A DNA stretch of 9,192 nucleotides, from assembly GCA_900754495.1 (NCBI GenBank), contig CAAEDC010000127.1, positions 1-9,192 on the forward strand, written 5' to 3'. The notes below the pieces were generated by a model. The model was not told where the DNA came from. It saw nothing but the letters and a program-made list of their open reading frames with translations, and did not search any database. Each line of letters opens with the position of its first letter. Position 1 is the stretch's first letter. Position numbers and translations under genes: made by a program. Below are positions 5,822 through 9,192 of the stretch, piece by piece. Origin of the DNA: Eggerthellaceae bacterium (GTDB taxonomy: Bacteria > Actinomycetota > Coriobacteriia > Coriobacteriales > Eggerthellaceae).

Positions 5822-6466
5822 TTACTGCTGTTGCTGCTGGCCGTCCTGGGCAGGCGCCTCGACGGGCTGCTGGGGCTGCTGCTGCGGCGCGGCGTAGGGC
5901 TGCTGCGGCTGCTGCGGCGCACCGTACGGCGGCTGCGGGGCGGCATAGGGCTGCGGTGCGCTGTAGTAGGAGGCGGGCTGGCCGTAGGGGATGGCGGTCG
6001 AGGCCTTGCGATCCTTGCTCGCGCACACGGCGGCGATGATCAGCAGCACCAAGGTGATGATGTTGCCGTACAAAAACGCCATGACGGCGCCGGCGATCGA
6101 CCAGCCGAACACCTTGCCGAGCTTGTCGGTCTTGTCGTAGTTGCGCATGCCGATGATGCCGGCGATGAGCGTGACGATGGAGCAGATGATGCCCCAGAAA
6201 ACGTACACGGCGCCCAGGCCCAGCAGGAAGCCGAGCATGCCGAACGCGTCGTCCTCGGTGATGCCGAGCTGCTCCATGGTGTAGGCGGAGTCGGGATCCA
6301 TGGACAGCGAGTAGCTCGCCGCGCCGCGCACCTCCTCATTGCCGAGGGCGGCGCCGCCCACTCCGATGAAGGCGAGGCTGAAGATCAGTCCGAGGATGCT
6401 CAGGATGGACAGGATGACGACGGCGATGCTCAGGCCGCGGATCGTTCTCGCATGGGATGTTTGCAT
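5822..6466 (-). CDS. Small multi-pass membrane protein with Pro/Gln/Tyr-rich C-terminal tail
   Basis: This 214-residue protein is not confidently assigned to a named family; it resembles actinobacterial DUF4190/DUF4064-like tetraspan proteins. Hydrophobic segments lie at about 12-37, 76-106 (long, perhaps two helices) and 119-148. Between the first two is an acidic soluble loop, about 42-73 (SMDPDSAYTMEQLGITEDDA). After KDRK at 151-154 comes a low-complexity tail, 160-214, with PYAAPQ and YGAPQ units, ending in a poly-Gln run. The positive residues after the last helix suggest the tail is cytoplasmic. The start is ATG at 6466-6464 with AAAGGAAG just upstream; the TTG at 6493 would place the ribosome-binding site inside the gene and is rejected. 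It is monocistronic and convergent with ferritin. Function unknown. Confidence 0.75.
   Translation of the reverse strand: MQTSHARTIRGLSIAVVILSILSILGLIFSLAFIGVGGAALGNEEVRGAASYSLSMDPDSAYTMEQLGITEDDAFGMLGFLLGLGAVYVFWGIICSIVTLIAGIIGMRNYDKTDKLGKVFGWSIAGAVMAFLYGNIITLVLLIIAAVCASKDRKASTAIPYGQPASYYSAPQPYAAPQPPYGAPQQPQQPYAAPQQQPQQPVEAPAQDGQQQQQ
5826..5962 (-). repeat. GC-rich triplet-like repeats encoding the Pro/Gln/Tyr tail
   Basis: The tract is built from repeated CTGCTGCGG-like units on the plus strand (for example around 5877-5922), encoding on the minus strand PYAAPQ, PYGAPQ and PQQP units. Such short tandem repeats can change length by replication slippage, so copy number may vary between strains. 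Confidence 0.6.
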
Positions 6467-6505
6467 GGTGCTTCCTTTCGTAGTGCGGAGCAAACGGTGG
6501 CGTTA

Positions 6506-6511
6506 ATTGTA
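6506..6511 (-). promoter_or_regulatory. Probable -10 (TACAAT) for the minus-strand membrane protein
   Basis: Read on the minus strand the hexamer is TACAAT, 40 nt upstream of the start codon, in a local AT-rich patch. No clear -35 is visible 17 bp further up. Confidence 0.4.
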
Positions 6512-6522
6512 CTACAGCGGGA

Positions 6523-6582
6523 TGCAGCGCTTTTCCCGTTGTTGCGCAATCTTTACGATGCGCCGTGCGAAACGGCGCTGCA
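6523..6582. other. Nested inverted repeats in the divergent intergenic region
   Basis: TGCAGCGC (6523-6530) and GCGCTGCA (6575-6582) form a perfect 8-bp inverted repeat, and inside it GCGCCGT-GCGAA-ACGGCGC (6560-6578) forms a perfect 7-bp hairpin that shares the right arm, so the two are mutually exclusive. The region lies between divergent promoters and is transcribed only if a promoter lies further out. It may be a regulator-binding site or chance GC-rich pairing. Confidence 0.25.
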
Positions 6583-6682
6583 GGGGAGCGGGCGGCACGT
6601 CGGGCCGCTTCGGCAGCCTCGTGCGGCGCGAACCGGAACGCCCTTTTTCGCCGGAGCGCATGCGGGAAAGCTGCCGTGCCAC

Positions 6683-6688
6683 TATACT
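6683..6688 (+). promoter_or_regulatory. Probable -10 (TATACT) of the alcohol dehydrogenase gene
   Basis: TATACT lies 45 nt before the chosen start codon. No consensus -35 is seen at normal spacing. The hexamer is identical to those before queT and the rlmD-like gene. Confidence 0.5.
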
Positions 6689-6732
6689 TTGGGAAGTCGA
6701 ATCGTATCGGGCGATCGGGAAGGATGCGCACC

Positions 6733-7905
6733 ATGGAGAACTTCGAATTCGTTTCGCCGACCCATTTCGTGTTCGGCCGCGGCGCCGAGGAGAAGGTGGG
6801 CGCCAAGCTCGTCGAGCGCGGCGCGAAGCGGGTGCTGCTGCATTTCGGCGGCTCCAGCGCGGTCAAAAGCGGGCTCATCGACCGCGTGAAGGCGTCGTTG
6901 GACGCGGCGGGCGTCGAGCATGTCGAGCTGGGCGGCGTGCGCCCCAATCCCGAGATCGGCCTGGTGCGCGAGGGCGTTGCGCTGTGCAAGGAGCAGGGCA
7001 TCGACTGGGTCCTCGCCGTGGGCGGCGGCAGCGTCATCGACTCGGCCAAGGCGATCGCCAACGGCGCGTGCATCGAGGAGGACGTGTGGGAACTGTTCGT
7101 CACCAAGCGCCCCAACCCCGACGTGCTTCCCATCGCCGTGGTGCTCACCATCCCCGCGGCGGGCAGCGAGGCCTCCAAGAACACCGTCATCAGCAACGAC
7201 GAGTTGGGGATGAAGACCGGCTACGGCAACGATGCGCAGCGCCCCAAGCTGGCGTTTTTGAACCCCGAGCTCACGTTCACGCTGCCGGAGTACCAGACGG
7301 CGGCGGGCATCACCGACATGTTCGCGCATCTGCTCGAGCGCTTCTTCGACGATCTGGGCGCCGTCCCCGTCACCGACAATCTCAACCTGTCGTTGATGAA
7401 GACCGTGCGCGCCGAGGCGCCGCGCGTGCTGACCGAGCCCGAGAACTACGACGCGCGCGCCAACATCATGTGGGCGGGCATGCTGTGCCACCAGGGCTAC
7501 GCCGGCTGCGGCCGCCACGAGGACTGGGCGACGCACGGGCTGGAGCACGAGCTCTCCGCGCTGAACCCCGCCATCACCCACGGCGCCGGGCTGGCCGTCA
7601 TGTTCCCCGCGTGGATGGAGTACGTCTACGATGCCAACCCCGCGCGTTTCGCGCAGTACGGCCGCGAGGTGTTCGGGCTGGCCACCACCGGCGACCTCGA
7701 CGCCGACGCGCTTTCGGCGATCGATGAGACACGCGCCTTCTTCGCATCGCTGGGCATGCCCACCACGCTCGAGGAGCTCGACGTGCATGAGGACGACATC
7801 GAGAAGATGATCCCCACGCTGCGCGCCAACAAGGGCGAGGCGTTCGGCAGCTTCAAGAAGCTCACGATGGACGACGCCCGTGCGATCTACCGCTTGGCGC
7901 TGTAG
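6733..7905 (+). CDS. Iron-containing (group III) alcohol dehydrogenase, YqhD/BDH type
   Basis: This 390-residue cytoplasmic NAD(P)H-dependent oxidoreductase is predicted to interconvert aldehydes and alcohols, physiologically often reducing aldehydes (butanol dehydrogenase or YqhD-like detoxification). The N-terminal nucleotide-binding half has GGSSAVKSG at 39-47 and the diagnostic GGGSVIDSAKA at 97-107. The metal site is complete: Asp195 and His199 (GITDMFAH), His268 (ATHGLEHEL) and His283 (ITHGAGLA). Length matches the family (about 385-390). The start is ATG 6733 with GGGAAGG (6717-6723) at 9 nt; ATG 6724 overlaps that site and the long upstream extension in the same frame has no support. 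It has its own promoter and a strong terminator, so it is monocistronic. Substrate and NADH versus NADPH preference cannot be fixed by eye; the G39-G40-S pattern is compatible with NADPH use in YqhD relatives. Confidence 0.92.
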   Translation: MENFEFVSPTHFVFGRGAEEKVGAKLVERGAKRVLLHFGGSSAVKSGLIDRVKASLDAAGVEHVELGGVRPNPEIGLVREGVALCKEQGIDWVLAVGGGSVIDSAKAIANGACIEEDVWELFVTKRPNPDVLPIAVVLTIPAAGSEASKNTVISNDELGMKTGYGNDAQRPKLAFLNPELTFTLPEYQTAAGITDMFAHLLERFFDDLGAVPVTDNLNLSLMKTVRAEAPRVLTEPENYDARANIMWAGMLCHQGYAGCGRHEDWATHGLEHELSALNPAITHGAGLAVMFPAWMEYVYDANPARFAQYGREVFGLATTGDLDADALSAIDETRAFFASLGMPTTLEELDVHEDDIEKMIPTLRANKGEAFGSFKKLTMDDARAIYRLAL

Positions 7906-7951
7906 GCCGGTGGATGCGAATCGCTGATCTGCGCTGCATGCGCCGCAAATG

Positions 7952-8006
7952 AAACCTCCCCGGTCCGCTTCGCTTTCGGCGCGGCGGTCGGGGAGGTTTT
8001 TCTTTG
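7952..8006. terminator. Intrinsic terminator after the alcohol dehydrogenase
   Basis: AAACCTCCCCG (7952-7962) pairs perfectly with CGGGGAGGTTT (7989-7999), followed on the plus strand by TTTTTCTTT. An inner CCGC/GCGG pair can extend the structure. On the minus strand the stem ends in TTTC, so it can also stop the convergent gene at 8022, though less strongly. Confidence 0.88.
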
Positions 8007-8021
8007 GGGATGGCGGGCGCG

Positions 8022-8396
8022 CTAGCGTGTGTTCTCGTTGCCGATGAGCGAATTGACGATCGCCGAGACGATGCTCACGACGATGGCCGCGACGAACGCG
8101 CTGCCGAAGCTGGCGATGTGCAGGTAGACGTCGAAGATCCCCTCGGCGACCCATGCGGCCAGATAGAGCATGGCGGTGTTCACCACCAGGTAGAAGATTC
8201 CCAGCGTCAGGCACGTGATGGGCAGGCTGAGCGCTTGGGTGATGGGCTTGATGCTGATGTTGATGAGCGACAGGATCAGGCCGACCAGCGCGACCGCGAC
8301 CCACGCTTCGGCGCCGAGCACCTCGATGCCGGGGACCAGCCATACAGCGGCGCCGACGGCGATGGCGGTGACAAGCCAGCGGATGATGAAGTTCAT
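8022..8396 (-). CDS. Four-helix small membrane protein, PF04020 (phage_holin_4_2 / YvlD-like)
   Basis: This 124-residue hydrophobic protein has four predicted helices (about 4-24, 32-54, 58-84, 92-118) and the family-typical LILSLINISIKPITQALSLPIT at 40-61 with the conserved N-x-x-(I/V)KP feature. The family was annotated as mycobacterial phage holin superfamily IV, but most members are chromosomal and are not linked to lysis; here there is no phage gene nearby, so a holin role should not be assumed. In Bacillus the related YvlD sits in an envelope-stress operon. The start is ATG 8396-8394 with GAGG upstream on the minus strand. The charged tail GNENTR ends the protein. It is convergent with the alcohol dehydrogenase and shares its terminator. 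Confidence 0.87.
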   Translation of the reverse strand: MNFIIRWLVTAIAVGAAVWLVPGIEVLGAEAWVAVALVGLILSLINISIKPITQALSLPITCLTLGIFYLVVNTAMLYLAAWVAEGIFDVYLHIASFGSAFVAAIVVSIVSAIVNSLIGNENTR

Positions 8397-8433
8397 GGCG
8401 GATCCTCACGAAAGAAAAGGGTGCCCGGCGGGC

Positions 8434-8442
8434 GGGGGGGGG
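8434..8442. repeat. Nine-G homopolymer in the leader of the PF04020 gene
   Basis: A run of nine G (nine C on the transcribed minus strand) lies about 40 nt upstream of the PF04020 start codon. Runs of this length can slip during replication, and also cause sequencing length errors. The rest of 8397-8622 holds the minus-strand ribosome-binding site, a weak extended -10 like element for that gene (TGCTAAGGT read on the minus strand, 8502-8510) and a TTCGT/ACGAA hairpin at 8517-8532, but no gene. Confidence 0.35.
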
Positions 8443-8622
8443 TGCGCCATGCCGGCGTCCCCCACTCGGCGCGTCTGCCGGGCGGTTGAGTTTGCGGATC
8501 CACCTTAGCATGCGCGTTCGTCCTCGCACGAATCCTCCCGAGAACCGTTGCCCCGCCGTTTCCAAAGCGTGGAGGGCTGGTGCAGCGTTCGGCGAAGCGG
8601 CGCGCGGCGCGCGAGCTGCGTT

Positions 8623-8628
8623 TATACT
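8623..8628 (+). promoter_or_regulatory. Probable -10 (TATACT) of the rlmD-like transcript
   Basis: TATACT in a short AT-rich patch, with no recognised -35. Transcription would start near 8635, about 37 nt before the leader ORF and 96 nt before the methyltransferase start. Confidence 0.5.
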
Positions 8629-8671
8629 AGGGCGGAAAACGTTGCCCGGTTCAAGGGGCGGGGTTTCGCCG

Positions 8672-8734
8672 ATGCGTCGTGATCCGAAGGCGGAACGCGA
8701 GCCTTGCCGGGCCTTCGAGAAAGCGATGACATGA
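8672..8734 (+). CDS. Candidate 20-codon leader ORF overlapping the rlmD-like start (ATGA)
   Basis: ATG 8672 follows AAGGGGCGGGG (8653-8663) and reads MRRDPKAEREPCRAFEKAMT before a TGA at 8732-8734. Its stop overlaps the methyltransferase start in an ATGA junction, the classic arrangement for translational coupling. The downstream gene has only a weak ribosome-binding site of its own (GAGAAAG). The peptide is hydrophilic and matches nothing I recognise. It could be chance, since the frame is also open further upstream. Confidence 0.35.
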   Translation: MRRDPKAEREPCRAFEKAMT

Positions 8735-9192
8735 CTTCCAACCCGCACTGCCGCCATGCACGTGAATGCGGTGCCTGCCAGCACGTGAACGAGCCCTACG
8801 AGGCGCAGCTCGCGCGCAAGGACGAGCGCATGCGGGAGCTGTTCGCGGAATTCGACGGCGTGAAGGTGCGGCCGATCCTGGGGATGGAGCATCCCTACCA
8901 TTACCGCAACAAGGTTATCTCGCCCTACGCGCAGGGCAGGCGGCTCGGCGACGCGCCGCGCGGCAAGGGCGGCTCCGACAGGGGCGGCCGCTTCGGCAAG
9001 GACGGGCGCTCCGAGCGGGGCGCGGGGTCGCGCCAGCGCAAGGGCGGGCCGCGCTACGAGATCCTGTGCGGCATGTACGCCGCGGGAACGCACCGCATCG
9101 TCGCCACCGACGAGTGCCTGGTCGAAAACGAGCAGGCCAAGCGCGCGATCCTGACGATACGCCAGCTCATGCCCAAGTTCGGCATCCAGCCC
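8731..9192 (+). CDS. RlmD/RlmCD-type 23S rRNA (uracil-C5)-methyltransferase, 5' part (runs off window)
   Basis: The frame is open from ATG 8731 to the right edge (154 residues, no stop), giving the N-terminal part of a class I SAM-dependent RNA methyltransferase of the TrmA/RlmC/RlmD family, which methylates C5 of a uridine in rRNA. Cys7, Cys13, Cys16 (C-x5-C-x2-C) and Cys129 (TDECL) fit the family's [4Fe-4S] ligands. YHYRNKVISPYAQG at 56-69 and GMYAAGTHRIV at 114-124 match the conserved RNK and GFY...SH-IV regions. No TRAM domain precedes the Fe-S motif, as in RlmC-like members. Residues 69-108 are a Gly/Arg/Lys-rich insertion splitting that beta region, not usual for the family. The SAM-binding and catalytic Cys/Glu parts lie beyond the window, so the target uridine cannot be assigned. 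The ribosome-binding site is weak, and translation may be coupled to the leader ORF. Confidence 0.85.
   Translation, partial: MTSNPHCRHARECGACQHVNEPYEAQLARKDERMRELFAEFDGVKVRPILGMEHPYHYRNKVISPYAQGRRLGDAPRGKGGSDRGGRFGKDGRSERGAGSRQRKGGPRYEILCGMYAAGTHRIVATDECLVENEQAKRAILTIRQLMPKFGIQP

Noticed and set aside
5860..5940. CRISPR-like array
   Set aside because: The repetition is a short GC-rich codon repeat inside a coding region, with no uniform repeat-spacer layout.
8022..8396. Prophage lysis gene (holin)
   Set aside because: The PF04020 name is historical; no endolysin, tail, portal or integrase gene lies nearby and the neighbours are chromosomal housekeeping genes.
8486..8734. 82-codon plus-strand open frame upstream of the rlmD-like gene
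   Set aside because: Most of it lies before the probable transcription start at about 8635; only the last 20 codons are kept as a possible leader ORF.
6682..9093. 803-codon open frame on the minus strand
   Set aside because: It crosses the alcohol dehydrogenase, a terminator and the PF04020 gene in a different frame; composition and lack of motifs mark it as a GC-driven shadow.

Overview
The window (about 67% GC by eye) carries ordinary bacterial chromosomal genes with strong Shine-Dalgarno sites, short intergenic gaps and G/C-ending codons. Gene content and codon style suggest a high-GC actinobacterium, most likely of the Coriobacteriia (Eggerthella-like gut anaerobes). That placement is an inference from style and gene families, not from a marker gene. 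I see no transposase, integrase, CRISPR array, tRNA or rRNA.

Layout, left to right. (1) An Arg/Gly-rich C-terminal tail of a gene entering from the left. (2) A queT-like queuosine-precursor transporter with its own extended -10 promoter and a ~140-nt leader. (3) A structured 335-nt gap, then a tight two-gene unit: a GT2-like glycosyltransferase and a TauE/SafE permease whose start touches the upstream stop. (4) A LytS/YpdA-type sensor histidine kinase with two membrane helices and a GAF-like domain, with its own promoter overlapping the permease stop and no response regulator beside it. (5) A non-haem ferritin with complete ferroxidase ligands behind an AT-rich dyad that looks like an operator. 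(6) A perfect palindromic bidirectional terminator separating ferritin from a convergent minus-strand membrane protein with a Pro/Gln/Tyr tail. (7) A divergent YqhD/BDH-type iron-dependent alcohol dehydrogenase, a second strong terminator, and a convergent minus-strand PF04020 small membrane protein. (8) On the plus strand, the 5' part of an RlmD/RlmCD-type rRNA uracil-C5 methyltransferase that runs off the right edge. It has four Fe-S cysteines, an unusual Gly/Arg/Lys-rich insertion, and probable translational coupling to a 20-codon leader ORF.

The genes do not form one pathway. Themes are nucleoside/tRNA modification (queT, rlmD), envelope or small-molecule transport (glycosyltransferase, TauE), sensing (LytS-type kinase), iron storage (ferritin) and redox detoxification (alcohol dehydrogenase). 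I found no clearly new multi-gene system. The most interesting signals are regulatory and structural: the ferritin dyad, the two structured leaders, the leader ORF before rlmD, and in-frame low-complexity insertions in the TauE and RlmD proteins.
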